Below, piece by piece: positions 44,108-56,920 of a stretch of 64,000 nucleotides of DNA. Under the pieces are notes generated by a model that saw only the letters and a list, made by a program, of their open reading frames with translations, was not told where the DNA came from and made no database searches. This stretch comes from Lactarius indigo (taxonomy: Eukaryota; Basidiomycota; Agaricomycetes; Russulales; Russulaceae). Position numbers and translations under genes: made by a program. Position 1 is the first letter of the stretch, and every line of letters begins with the position of its first letter. The stretch lies in assembly GCA_025766275.1 (NCBI GenBank), contig JAFKAC010000198.1, forward strand, positions 1 through 64,000. Direction: 5' to 3'.

Positions 44108-46592
44108 ATGGCACACTATGATATTTTTCGCGATCTGCTTGGAATCAAGTATCCTGCCTTGGGCCACGCCCTGTGGGAGCCAAGCCCTGGAGAACTATAC
44201 CCTCCTGTGGAAGTTGGCGACGTCGGTTTCATTCGCGAAGGCAAATTCCACCGCCTGTTTAATGCTCTGCTCGACGCAGGCCATCCATCTCAAACATTTG
44301 GGGTACCAGAGTATCATGTGCCGCTTCGGCCTAGCTTGGCGAAACACATTGACAATGGGACGCTGAGTCCCACCGATTTCTGCTCGTATGGGGTTACCGT
44401 AGCTGGTGGAGTAGATGTATTTGCCAGAGAGTGATCAATTTACACTGCCTAGATTTTGCCGACATCACTGACATCTCCTCAGGCCAGTTGGCGCTGCAGA
44501 CGTCTCGTTTTTATGCTCAAGGACATGTGGCGCTGTATTATCCCTTCCAGTGAAGGCCCAACGTAAGGACACTATCGCTCGAGGTGATTTCGGAAAATGG
44601 ATAACTAGGAATGTTGACTCCTGGTTTACTTTCACACGACGTCTCGGACTGGGGATCGAACAAATGGAGGACATAGTTCTAGTTACTGGGCATCATAGAA
44701 CAAGATCTTGGACTAATATCGCATTCTTCGAGAATTCACGAGTAACTCTTGGGGTTCAGGTCACTGGTGATGTCGGCGCTAGCGTCAACTGGCAAGCCTC
44801 GCGCGAGCACATTCAAGGGGCGATGCTAAGCAAAGGCCCAAGCGGTGAAGTATGTGGCACAGTGTTTGCAAGGGTCAACGAATACTCAAAGCTCCGACGT
44901 ATTCCGTTAGGACTTACCTGAGGATCAATGCATATTTGTCCGAGGGTTTCGCGTGGCGCGTGCCTTCAAGCTATTCCCAAGGCTCAAAGGAGCGGCGGGA
45001 CACCCTCAAGATCCAGGCGAGCACGACAGTGAGCCGGAGTTAGACTCGGAAGTGGTATCAATACCAAGTTTTCCCAAAGTAATTTTACACTTTCTGAATT
45101 CCTAGCCTGGCCCTCATCCCAGCTTTAAAAGTACAAGGACCCTCTACACGTAATATTAGAATACATTGCCGAGGTGAGTACTGTAAATCCATTTCGTGAT
45201 GTTTCCTCCGCGTGAATATCCATAATTCTAACGTGGATGCGTAGCGGGCCACGGATTGCGACCTAGTCCTCGCCCACGACGACGACTTGGACCGACTTTG
45301 CAGAATCGGTGATGGGGCTGTGAGTTAGATCATGGATAACAATTATTATTAATTCTGTTCATGTCTATAGTCTCTAGAGACTCTCCAACCTGACGCAGTA
45401 GTGGGTTGCCTCCAAAGGTCTGAGCCTGAGATCGCCCAGGTTGCATGTGCCAGTGGTGAGTACCCGTCTGAATCATAACCCTCACAATTTCTTCATCGTA
45501 AACGCACTTAACACAAAGATTCGTTGTCTTCTGAAAACGACTCTCCGAGAACAAATGCGCGGGGCTCCATAGTGGGGTTGTTTTCCGAAGAGCTCAATAG
45601 TTGGGGTGGGGAATTTTGCATTTCGCAGCAGCGGGATTACTCCCCCCCAGGTGCCACAAGTCCTGTTCCAGTGTCACCCCCCATCCATTCGGCGGTTCAT
45701 ACGCCTGCTCCGATCCCCGATGCTACTCAGACTGCCGCCCTTCGACCGCGATCCCGGCTCGCGCCTCGCATTCCTGTACATTTTTCACTGTTTTCATTCC
45801 GGCGAAGGTCCCGCAGGTCCCGTCATTCCAAGTCTAACAACCAGCCCCCAGCTCGTAAGTGTGAATTGGGAGTCACCATTATATATTTCTGATCGTTTTT
45901 GGCCAGCCATTACCTCTGACCCAGCTTGGCAGCTAGGCACGTACGGTGATGTTACGATGAGTGCGATTCAAACATCGCTCGCAATTCTCAAGGAGGGCGG
46001 TTCCTTGGCAGCTAGGTACCCATTTATTGCCCCCATCGCGGGTCTCCTACTCCGAATACTCACCCTGCGGGATGCACGTATCGCATATATTTCCTTTTGA
46101 CGACTTATGTTCTGACGAGTGCGTTACCAGGACGTGAAGCGATACGAAGGGGAGTGTGAAATAGTGATGTCCAAGCTTGCCAGAGTCGCGAGGATTATTG
46201 TCAACGTGTGCGAAAAGTACAACCTGAGCGAGGGAGATCTTCCAGCTAGTCTGCGCCCTATTCTGGATCCTCTTCAAAGGTTCGTCTCTTCGGTGGCTAT
46301 GACGTTCTGCGATTCACACGGACTGACGACGGACCAGAGAGCTGGATGAGATCGAGCGCGTGCTCAAATGGTGCTCCAAGAGAAAAGGCATCAAGGCGAC
46401 CCTTCTACGCAAGGACTTATTGACGATGATCAAGCAATGCCACGGGGAGTTATCTGACGTGCTCCAGGCCCTCGGCCGCCCTCCAGGTCCGCACCCTATG
46501 CTTATTCGTGTCAATTGTGTGACATCTCCCCATAGATTGATTGGCCATTGGACGTTCGATCCACATTGGTTGTGCAGAAGCGAGAGGTATAG
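44108..46592 (+). CDS. Agaricomycete-specific protein with predicted C-terminal MLKL-NTD/HeLo-like four-helix bundle
   Basis: Start ATG 44108 (MAHYDIFRDLLGIKYP). Exons join cleanly: GVTVAGG...ARE|PVGAADVSF, GPSGE|DLPEDQCIFVRG, SIPSFPK|YKDPLHVILEYIAE, |RATDCDLVLAHDDDLDRL. The ~330-residue N-terminal region is one I associate only with Agaricomycetes, with no known function. A Ser/Pro-rich linker with a basic patch (about 45540-45850) follows. The C-terminal ~170 residues are helical: AIQTSLAILKEGGSLAARY, PIAGLLLRIL, YEGECEIVMSKLARVARIIV, ELDEIERVLKWCSKRKG. This resembles the N-terminal killer bundle of MLKL and fungal HeLo-type proteins in its order of helices. A last small exon ends at the TAG 46590-46592. 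No kinase or NACHT domain follows. Exon borders after 45300 are less certain. The fold call rests on pattern only. Confidence 0.6.
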
Positions 46593-47513
46593 GACATGCT
46601 GATATCAATCAAAATTTGCACAGTTGACGCTCTCAATTGGACGTCAATAGGTCACTGCTGACTCCGACCCAGATGAAGCGATATCCGTATAACCCTCTCA
46701 ATAGATCACAGCGGACTCCGGCCCAGCCAAAGTAATGTCTTAGACCGTAAGCTCTTCTCAACTATGTCCGTGAAATATCGTATGCAGATATCGCCTATTT
46801 TAGGAGCAGCTTTTATCTTTGTTTTGCCTTGCCTTTTTCTTTTTCTTTTTCTTTTTCTTCCCACCACCAAAAATCAAGGTAACTATTCCGCGTGACCTCA
46901 GGCCGGGATTTAGTTTTTTTCGAGATTCCGGACTTGCGGTTTTCACAGCCACACTTGGAGCTGTGTATTTCCTCCCATCACGGCGTAGCCCTCCCACACC
47001 ACACCTTCCCTTTCTCCCCACAATCCACCATTAGTTTAGACCTAGGGCTGGGCAAGTGTGCCGGCTCTAGTACTCAAACCAGAGTATTCCGTACGGTACC
47101 TAGTTCAAGAGATCCATTGATTGCACTATCTACCGGTAACCTCGCCCTTACCACTGTCCTCACTGCCATCATAGTGTCGCACTGAAGTTCAGTTCGGGGT
47201 CTGCATGAATTCAATGACAGGAGAGATCTACCCACGATGTATTGTAAAGGGTGGATCTTTGCATTTATATACTGCGTGTAGGGTATGCACACTATATATC
47301 ACGGTATTACCAGGGGTAAAGTAAAGTAAGAGGCAACTCTACTAGCCTACCGGGAACGAGAGATCAAAGCAATGCGTACAATACAGTCTAGGACACCCGT
47401 TGATAGACCTACGGGGTATCCAAATATATGAATAATAAACAAGAAAAAAAACGTCATGAAAAGCAAGTATAGAAAGCAACAAAACCTATGCGAAAAGAAA
47501 GACGCACGCACGA
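46593..47513. other. Intergenic with simple repeats, no gene
   Basis: Contains an imperfect two-unit tandem repeat (about 46629-46731, units sharing CTCTCAAT...GACTCCG.CCCAG) and a (TTTTTC)n tract near 46833-46858. No supported coding region. Confidence 0.5.
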
Positions 47514-50500
47514 TCACAGCGACGCTGAGACGTCCTCTCCGAGCATATGTGCAAGTGCGTCATTGCCCTCGTCCATCGGCGCCTCATACACCTCGAACAA
47601 CCCACTGTCCGCGTCCGCACGACGACGCCTAGGCGTCTCCGCCCCCCAGCTGTTGGCGGCCTTGTTAGATCTTCCCTTGGCGGCTGCAGCGCCGCTCTTC
47701 CACCCGACGCCACGGCCCTCGAAGACCTCCTTGCGTCGGTCAAGCAGCATGTCAAGCTCAGCATCGCTGATCACGCTACGTTTGCCCGCGGCGGTGCTCG
47801 GCACGACTTCGATGTGCTCGCCCTCAAGCTCAAGAAGATGCGCGGCCATCTCCGCGATCGTCTGCCTCGTCTCGGTCTTGGCATTACTGCCGATAGGCGC
47901 TTTGAATTTGCCTTGGGGAGATTTGCGTAAGATGAGAAAAGCTAGCCCACCCAGAGTGGATGCATGACGCACCTTTGGCGATGACCAACGCCTCCAGCTG
48001 GCGCTTCTCTGATGCGCGCTGCAGAATCTTGCTTTCGATCGTGTGCCTGCTGACGAGCCTGAAGATAAGCACGGGCCTGGTCTGCCCGATCCGATGTGCG
48101 CGGTCCTGCGCCTGCAGATCTATTTGCGGGTTCTGATGATCATTCGCGCCCATCATTAACATCTGAAGCGCCTCGGGCGATCCGCACAGCCACGCACCCA
48201 ATCCTGGTCATAGAACACGACCGTGTCCGCTGCCGTCAGGTTGATGCCGAGCCCACCCGCGCGGGTGCTCAACAGGAACAGGCGCGGCGCGTCCGGCGCA
48301 TCGCCGCCCTGCTGAAAGCGGTCCATCTCTGCTCGGCGCTCCAGCGGGCCTGTCGAGCCGTCGATGCGGCACAATTGCCATCCCTTGCACTCGTGTGCCC
48401 AATCCTGCCCATGCTCGATCAGTCAGCCTGCCGCGCATGAGAGGACAGGCTTCACCTCGATGACGTCGAGCATGGTGACGAACTGTGAGAAGACGAGGAC
48501 CTTGTGCCCGCGCGCAAAGAGCGCGTCGAGCAGCCGTTCGAGGACCATCATTTTCCCGCTCGCGTCGACGAGCTCGTCGTCCATGACGTGCTGGTGCATG
48601 CGCGGCCCTTCGAACAAGATCGGGTGCGAACAGACCTTGCGCAGTTGCATCACGACGTTCTGCAGGTGCATGTTGTTGATCTCTTTCACTGCCCAGCGAG
48701 ACAAATCAGCGCCCGGACGAGAGTGGTTATGGAGAAACGTACTCTTGGCTTTGAGCTGATGCTCCGCTCCGATATCGGCGGTTGTGGGGGTGAGGCCGAC
48801 CCTGCTCTTGCGCGTACGCGTGCCCACCCGACCCAGCTTCTCGTCCTCTTCGATCTCGCGGGCGATCCGTTGATGTTCGCGTTCCCTTGCGTCTTGGCCG
48901 GACCGCACGCCAGCAAGCAGCCCGCGAAGGCAGCCTTTGACGACGGCGTCGTAGACTTCGCGCTGACGCTCTGTCAACGGTGCATACAGCACATACTCTT
49001 TCTTGGGCGGAAGAGAGCGCTCGACGTCCACCTTGAGACGCCTGAGAAGGAATGGGCGGAGAATCTCGTGCAGTTTATGAATGAGTACGGTATTGCGCGA
49101 TTCGGCGAGGCCGTTGGAAAGGGTTGGGATCTTAAACCTGTGGGACGTAAAATGAGCAGTTGACAACCCGGAGAGACATGAGCTTACGAGTCTTGGAAGG
49201 CAGCGACATCGTCGAAAATTTCTGGAAGGATAAAGTTGAGGAGAGACCAGAGCTCCGCCAAGTTGTTCTAGAAGGGTCGTGAGGTCGCATGCGTTTCACA
49301 TATTATCGAATCGAACTCACGTGCAGCGGGGTGCCCGTCAAGAGCAATCTTCCCGCGCTGGGATATTTCTTGATTTCCCGCATGAGGATGGAATCCATGT
49401 TTTTCAGACGGTGACCCTCATCTACGATAACCTGGCCCCAGTCATACCTTGCGAGGTGCTTACGGTCTTTGATAATCATTTCATACGTTGTGATAACCAC
49501 AGGGAAGGAGGATTTTTGAGTAGTCAGGTCTTCATCGTCTGTAACAACTTCAACCTCCTCGTCCTCTTCGTCTGAGTCAGTGTCACGATGTTTCGTGGGG
49601 CGCCGTTTTTTCGTCCGCGTTGGGTGCTTTTTCTTCGGCAGAGTCTCGTGTTTTTGTGACAACGCCATGGAAGTACGCCGAAGTTCGGCACGTTCATCAG
49701 GGCTACCGTGATACATGCAAACGGGAATCTGCATCCTACATCAACATTGGGCGACGCGGGGCAAAGTGAAAGATGAGGTGACCTCTGGTGCAAACCGCGT
49801 GAACTCATCAATCCAGTTATGTAAAACGCTGAGGGGGCACACTACGAGAAAAGGCGCCTCTACTCGCACGCGAAGATGTGCGATAAATGCGATGGTCTGA
49901 ATGGTCTGCAAATAAAAATGCAAATCAACACGAACATTCCACAGTATTCGGCACCACCTAAAACTGTTACCTTTCCCAAACCCATCTCGTCCGCTGAGCG
50001 AGATAAATTAGTGATGATAACGATGAAGCATGGAAGCCAATACTTGCCTAGAATGCCCGAGATGCCGTTCTCCCATAAGCTGACCATCCACGCAACGCCT
50101 TCGAGCTGGTAGTCCTTCAGTTTGGCTCCGGTGAGTAACGCAGGCTGCACAAATGCGGGTTTCGCTTCGCTTGGAAGAATCCGGGCGCGCTTCAGGGGCT
50201 CATCCCCGTCTTCCTCGTCGTCACTACCTAGCCGTACACGCTTTTTGCCTCCTGACAAATGCCGTCCTGAGCGTCCAGCGCGTTGTTTCTGCTTTGGTTT
50301 GGGTGTGCGCGACAGGGCGGTAGCAGCAACGGAAGCGTGTTTTTCACGGGAACGGTCCATCTGATCTTTCAACGCTTCAGTGTAGATGGACGACTTATCT
50401 AGAAGCGCCTGCATATTCGTATATCGCGCTTCCTCGTCCTGTTCAAAAAAAAAAATCCCCCCGAGATTGGAAGAAAATGATTGGTTGGTTGTTAGAGAAC

Positions 50501-50645
50501 GCGGATCAGAGCGTACGGGATCAGATTCCACAATAGGAGGTGTCGAAGGAGCAGTGCTAGACGGTGGACCTGGGGTCATCGCGAATGAGGGACTTGGACT
50601 GGCTGAAGACACCGCCATGACGATCGAGGTTTGAGTCGTGTTCAA
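47514..50645 (-). CDS. IRC5: SNF2-family ATPase, HELLS/Irc5/DDM1 type
   Basis: A nuclear chromatin-remodelling translocase. The start is at 50645 (an alternative Met is at 50618). An acidic/basic N-terminal region with a [13 protein letters not shown] patch leads to [20 protein letters not shown], then DEMGLGK (motif I), [21 protein letters not shown] (motif II), [10 protein letters not shown] (motif III), the linker [51 protein letters not shown] and QDRAHRIGQ (motif VI). All motifs are intact and the exons join without frame breaks. The [16 protein letters not shown] junction, [12 protein letters not shown] and the C-terminal block match HELLS/Irc5, whose members support DNA methylation, silencing or recombination. 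The intron at 49994-50047 has a GC donor (TAG|GCAAGT). The stop is at 47514-47516. Divergent from the Zn2Cys6 gene. Confidence 0.93.
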
Positions 50646-52140
50646 TTAGCGAGACTCAGACCGTGCCACTCGCGACGCGTATCGGCCTGCCCTAAATACA
50701 TTACCAAATTGGGACTTATAATTCTCACGCCTGGTGAGATGAGTCGACTGTATGATCGAGCCAAAAAAAAAAAACCCTCAAAGAGTGTATTTATTAGGAT
50801 GAGTTATGAGTATACGAGTGCCAGATGAGGCTACCATAAGGTTATTCACATTCACATTCACAGAAAGTCGGTGCGCTCATCGCATCACAACCCCTCCCGG
50901 TTGAGGCTAGTGTCCGGCTTGCACCAGCTTTCGGCGTTATAGGTTCTTGTCCGACTCCCATTCTCGGGTCATACATGCCTACCGGAGTGGCGTCTTGGTT
51001 TATGGATGGACAACCCACTTGTTCTCCTTGCACAACGAATCATCCCGACCGGCTGACCGTTATTTGAGTAACCGGATTAACGCCCGCTTTGGATGTTGAT
51101 GCTCCACAAACCCTTCCGCGGGCCACGTTGAAAACGAGAGGATTGTAAGGCTCATCGACACTGCTTCGGGCGGGCAGTGTGACTTGGTTAAAACCACGTA
51201 CCTTTGGGTAAATATAGCGCTGTGGAGGCGGTGTATTGGGTGAAGCTCAGATGGACCTCATGCACAGCCATAAAAGGGGCTTATGATCAGCTGTTGGGCA
51301 TTGGCAGGCACCAAGTCGTGGTCTTGGAGGGGGAGCGAGGCAAAGTGGCCCAGATCAGGATCGCGCGGAGTACGTACACGGGCGGTGACAGATTTGGATT
51401 TATCCCCTAATGGGACAAGGGGTAACGCCTGGCCGAGGCGTGAGATTAAACATGACAGATGCGATGATGATAAAGCGTGCGGAGGGCCAATGGGAGTGAT
51501 ATCAAGGGAAACTGGGAAGGGAAGGAAGGGAAGGCTAGAGCAAGGTGAGACAGCGGTCGCACTCGCATGAAAAATGAAAAATAGTGAGTATATGCTATAA
51601 GAAGGTCGGGTGTATTCTATTCGACGCAAGGGGCCCTGGGACTTACAGCATTGCGCTTCTTTATATCGCCTGCCATCGTCTACACGCATACACACACCCG
51701 GCGATTCCTTCCCCCGGCCCCCCCGACCCAGACGAGAGCGACGAATCCCTCTACCACCACCTCATCTGTTTGATCTGGCTTGCCAAATTTAACTGGGTAT
51801 TTTAGTTCGCATGGCTCCTGCCGACTCTAGCCGTCCCCATTGCCCGCCGTCTTTCCCAGCACTGGCCGACACCGCCCTTCGTCTGTTCTTCCCCTCCTTT
51901 GTTCTTCTCTGTCTTATTATTCCTTCCCCTTAGACCTTAATTCCGTACCGGACCGCCGTTGTACAGCCCCTTCGACCACCTCAGTCTCGCCCTCTCAAAA
52001 CACAGCGCCTTCCTGGCTATTTCCTTCACAACAGTCTCCATCCCCTCTCCCCTCTCCCTCTTCCCACCACCACAGTCCCTTGTCAGCCCCATCCAACCAT
52101 CCCAGTCCTGCTACTGACACCGCTCAGTCCCCATCTAACA
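50646..52140. other. Intergenic, divergent promoter region of IRC5-like gene and Zn2Cys6 factor
   Basis: No gene is supported. The last ~300 bp before 52141 is pyrimidine-rich, typical of a basidiomycete 5' UTR. An upstream in-frame ATG at 51840 would add 100 residues of low-complexity Ser/Pro sequence. Confidence 0.5.
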
Positions 52141-55100
52141 TGATCGGTGCTACTCCCACCTTTTATGATCCGGAGCAAGACACCCAGCCCCAAGCCCAGG
52201 ACTATCAGCATTGGATAGATAACACTTACAGGGGAACTCCGCTCGTCTATTCCAATACCCCATCCTACCCTTCTCAGCCCTCGGTGTCTAACTCTCTTAC
52301 TCCCCAGCCCTCTATATCCCACTCTCGTGCACAACGGCAAATGCAGTCACAAGCACCTCGTCATACCAATCACTATCAATTTGTTACCTCTCATCCACCA
52401 CCCGCACCATCTTCTGATGCTACACAATACGGTTTTTTCGAGAACCCCCAGAATCATCCTTTCGATAGTCGGCTTGGTCCCACACAGCGACAGTCGCGCG
52501 TCCCAACAAGCTGGCCCCAACAACCGAGCGCTGATTTTACCCAACCACCCACATCATCGGACGATCCTGCGTACTACTTGATGACTACCACAGATCAGTA
52601 TCCCGGGATGACTGATACCCAGTCTTCGGTCCAACAACAGCAACAGCAATACCCTTCCCCGGCTGAACACCTCACCCCAGGGGTGGCACTCACACCTGCA
52701 TCAGATGCAACTCTTCAGTCCATCTCACCGGCCTGGACCGACAATCAACCTCTGCCACCACATGGTACCGGCTTATCCAACACTCCTACCGGTTCGGTCA
52801 CCTTCCAAGCGAGCCCCAAACCAACAGGCAAGCGCACTCAAGCTAAAACGAAGCAGCGCAAGCGTCAAAAGTCTGAAACAGATACGGATGATGACGATGA
52901 TGTGGAGGCCAACGTTGGTGCGAACATGCCCCGTCCCAATCGACTGTGAGTGCCTCCATTTTTATATCGCGAGTTCCTGTGTCACTGACTCGTCCATTAC
53001 TCCATTCTTACTTTTTCTTCTACGGTGTCTGCCTAACCGCGGTTTGCTGTGCCTCGATTCTCCTTCTTACATTGTATGTGTCGAACTAATTCGTGGGGCC
53101 ATTCCTCTACGGCTTCGCCATGCCGTCTAATCCTCCCTTGCAAACGTGACTTCTCGGGTCCCTTTTAACCCCGACCCTGCACTGCCTTCCGCTATCCCGT
53201 ACTCCCGCGATCATTTCCTCCTTCCGATGGGCGTATCCCCGCTGCATACTCAGCCCCGGTGCATGCACCTACTGCAAGCGTCTCAAGGTGTGTCTTGTCC
53301 GTTGACAATTTACCTAATGCGGCCCTGACGTCCCTCGGAACCTACTTCGCCCCGTCTTGCACCTGCGATTTGCCCGATTCCTGTTCGTCCATTTGCCCAA
53401 ACTACCCCGATCGTCTGGCCTCCATTTAGATGAAATGCACTTTTCCTCCTGGTGAGAACGTGTGCAAGCGCTGTAAGACAGGCAAACACGACTGCATTGT
53501 TGAAGGCCGAAAGCCCAGGAGTGCGCCAAAGTGAGCGATCTCTTCCGCCTGACCCATGGTGGCGTTTCTTTATTTTATTGGGGCACTCCTGTGCTCTTAA
53601 ATCTTCGCCCGTCTTTCCCATCCTCCCCCCCTTCCTCTTGTTTGCTTATCCCAAGATGCCGGACCCCACCCCCCCCTTCACGTCTCCTGCCCCTTCCTCT
53701 GACAACGATGAATGCTCACCCTCGCCCGTCAGTAAACGCGAGTACCTCCTCGCACAGATGAAGCAAAAGGATGCGATCATCGAGTCGCTCCTCAAACAGG
53801 TGCGCTTGCATGTTTCATCTAGGCGCCCTTTGGCGCTGAAATGCGATTCCGTCACGCCTTTCCAGTTGCACAATCCGTATCTCGCCACTCCTCTCTCGAT
53901 TGAGGCATATCGCATGGCGACGCCCTCGAGCGACCACCATCGGGACACGGTTATTGCATGGCTCGACCGCCTCCAGTCGTCTGTTCGCTCGCCACCCGTG
54001 CGCTCTGGCCCCGTCAAGAACCCGTTCCAGCTTGACACCCATGGCGAGTCAGAGGAATCCGATGATGAGCAGACGCAGCAGCAGCAGCACGTGCCACCAC
54101 GCCGTGGGTCGTCGGGCTCGGACGATTCGCCCGTCTCACCCAATACCCTCGTAGAAGCCGACATTGACGCGTATGCGGACGACGCGGTCCCCATTGGGCT
54201 GCTTGCAAATCTCGCTATCAGCACGTCAAAGGACCGCCCAGCAGTCTCCGCAGAAAAGAAAGGCCGGGAGAACGCGGATGATGATGATGACGACGTGGTG
54301 CGTTCATATTTCCGTTGCCTACATGGAAGATTCCTCCGGGAAAGGAGAATACGACTAACATGGCTTTTGTTGACAGGGTGTCGCCAGTAGGCGATTTTTC
54401 ATGCCCGGTCCATCACAGAACCTCGCGTTGCGAAAGTCCTTAATTGACAAGATAAGCCCGCCGGACATTTTGGTCCATAAGCTCGTGACCCCCGAGGACG
54501 TGGAAAAGTTGTTTGACATGTGAGATTCCCAGCTTTCGTTGTACGTCTAGTGTATGCTGACCTCGTAATCCATAGTTTCTACACACGTATAAACGTACGT
54601 ATGGACACGTCTTCATGAGATAATTCTTCTGACATGGGAGGTCCGATTCTTTTCTCTTCGTAGCCCTTCATCTCGCTGCTCGATCCCAAGTTGCACACGC
54701 CAGCGCTAACCTTTTCGAGGTGTCCGTTTTTGTTCACCGTTGGTCCGTCGCCGTTTCTTCGTTCTTCCTGACAGCGCTTCACGCTCACGTGTTACATGCG
54801 TGTGAATAGTTTGTGCCATCGCCTCGCGCTATTCGGATAAGCCGGAAGTGTACCCGATCGCGATGCACTTCGCGAAGAGCGCCGCGGCCAATGCGCTCGT
54901 TGATGGCTGGAAATCTGTCGAATTGTGTCAGGCGTACATCCTCATGAGTATCTACGCCGTTCCTGCGCGTCGCTGGGAAGAGGATCGCAGCTGGTTGTAT
55001 ACTGGCCTCGCTATTCGGTGCGCGCTACCACCGTCTTTCAATTGTAGCGCGTAGAGACTAACGTGAACGTTAGCATCGCAACCGACCTGAACCTGCACCT

Positions 55101-56920
55101 TCTGCCCCAGAAGAAGCCTACGACAGAACAGCAAGAGCTGGAGATGTTGAACCGCACACGTATCTGGATCATTTGCTTCAACCTGGACAAGTCGACCGCC
55201 ACGCAGTTTGGCAAACCGTCGACGTTGAAGGAGGATTAGTGAGTGCTTTATGGTTCCTATTCCTCTGTGTGACTAACGGGGTGCTAGCATTATGCGTCAT
55301 TCTCTCGAGTGGTACAAGGCCTCGAACCACAATCACCCTGTGCGTTATCTTAGAATACGCTGGTGTTGCCACCTAGACTGACTTCCGTGCGCTCACCAGT
55401 ACGACGTGCACATTATCGCTTACTCCTCACTCTTCCGTATCGTCAATCAATTCCATCAAAAAGTGTTCTCGGATGTTGACGTGCCCAATGGGTTGAATCG
55501 GTCAATCGATTTCCGTGCGGTGACGTTGGAATATGACCAATTATTGCATAACTGCCGTGAGGAGTGGGCAGAGCGCTTCGCGCGAGATTCGGACCACAAT
55601 GGTGCGTGGGTACTTGTCATCTTCGTGCCCACCTGACATTTCCTTGGCACAGATGCGGCATGCGAGTTCCGCGTCAAGCTTCTGCCATTGTATGTCGTTA
55701 TAGTGTATCCCCTGGCAGTTGCCATCTCTGATTCACTGTTTCACGTCGCAGCTACACCAATTACGCGAGGCTTGTCATGTTCTCGTTCGGGTTTCAAGAA
55801 GCATTCCAGCGGGGCTTCCAGGCTGATGACGAAGTTTTCTTCGCCAGGGTAAGAGAGATTCTTTGTTGGGCAGCGTCCTGTCAGACGGCGTTAACACTTC
55901 CCCAGAGCTTGGACTGCGCCAAGGCGGTTGTTACCGTTCTCGTGGACAGTTTGGTTCCGACTGGGTACATTCGCTTCGCTCCGGACGGTGCGTAAACTTC
56001 CCATAGATATATTGTCTCGGTCTCCTATAACGACGTTCATTCATTCAGGCTACTTCGTGTTCGCCGCGTTTGCTTCGGCGTTTATGCTCAAGGTGGGTAA
56101 CGACTACCCCCTTCCATCCGCTACGGTTACGTTGTCTGACGCGATTGTCTTCTACGACGTAGCTCCTGCGCCCAGAGTGCTCCAGGTTCATCACCCCGGG
56201 GCTCGAAACCGAGATTTATCAAGTCATCGAGCGACTCATCAACACAATTGGCTCTCCGCAAATAGCGATCGATGAACGCCACACGCCAATGTTGTACTCT
56301 CGTTTCCTAGCGAGCTTGCTTGCGAAACATAAACGCGACGGCGTTGCACGTGGGCGCCTGCATCAACAGGGCCCGCCGACGCAACAGCCACAAGCGAGCT
56401 CGAGTGGTCCGGTGTACCAGCAGCAGCGGCAGACGGCCCAACAAGCGCCACCGTCGCACAGTGCAAGCCCGTCTTCGTTCGCGACGGGAGGCACTCCCAC
56501 GACCATGCAGGACGTGCCTTCTCCCCATTCGGCGTCGGCGACTTTGAATGGCAAGCCAACAGTGACACAGACTGCAAATAACGAGCCAATGCACCAACTT
56601 GAGACACCATCGTACACGTTCGGCGCTACTACGGGTCAGTCCGGTGACCCTAACGCTATGGACTTTACGTTCGACATCTCAATCGATGAGTTGCTCGGAC
56701 CGATGAAGGCGATCGAGAACCCTCTGTGGATGCAGACGATGATGCTGCCGGGGTACGTTTATCTTTTGGTTTGGTTCCGCTCATCTAATCATCATCATCA
56801 TCATCCTACAGTTTCTCGTGGCCGACGGACGAGAGTTATGCCTTCTTTGGCAATAATATGGCCGGCGATAACTTCCAGAACTATATGGCTCCCCAGCCCA
56901 CCGCGGTGCATCTTGGCTGA
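52141..56920 (+). CDS. Zn2Cys6 fungal transcription factor with middle homology region (PrtT/Leu3-like)
   Basis: A nuclear DNA-binding regulator. Exon 1 (52141-52945) is Pro/Gln/Ser-rich, with Q6 and an acidic run D5. The zinc cluster is rebuilt over three exons: ACTYCKRLK in exon 2 (53254-53287), then KCTFPPGENVCKRCKTGKHDCIVEG in exon 3 (53430-53530). This gives CX2CX6CX8CX2CX6C. A coiled-coil KREYLLAQMKQKDAIIESLL follows. The fungal_trans region includes FAKSAAANALVDGWKSVELC, ATDLNLHLLPQKK, RTRIWIICFNLDKSTATQFGKP and a DFRAVTLEYDQLLHNCREEW block. A Gln/Pro-rich tail ends at the TGA 56918-56920. More than ten introns fit and no frame break was found. Such Agaricomycete proteins are often named after PrtT, the Aspergillus protease regulator. 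Targets are unknown. Confidence 0.9.

Noticed and set aside
51840..52140. Upstream in-frame ATG as start of the Zn2Cys6 factor
   Set aside because: The added region is pyrimidine-rich and encodes low-complexity Ser/Pro typical of translated 5' UTR. The ATG at 52141 is preferred, though not proven.
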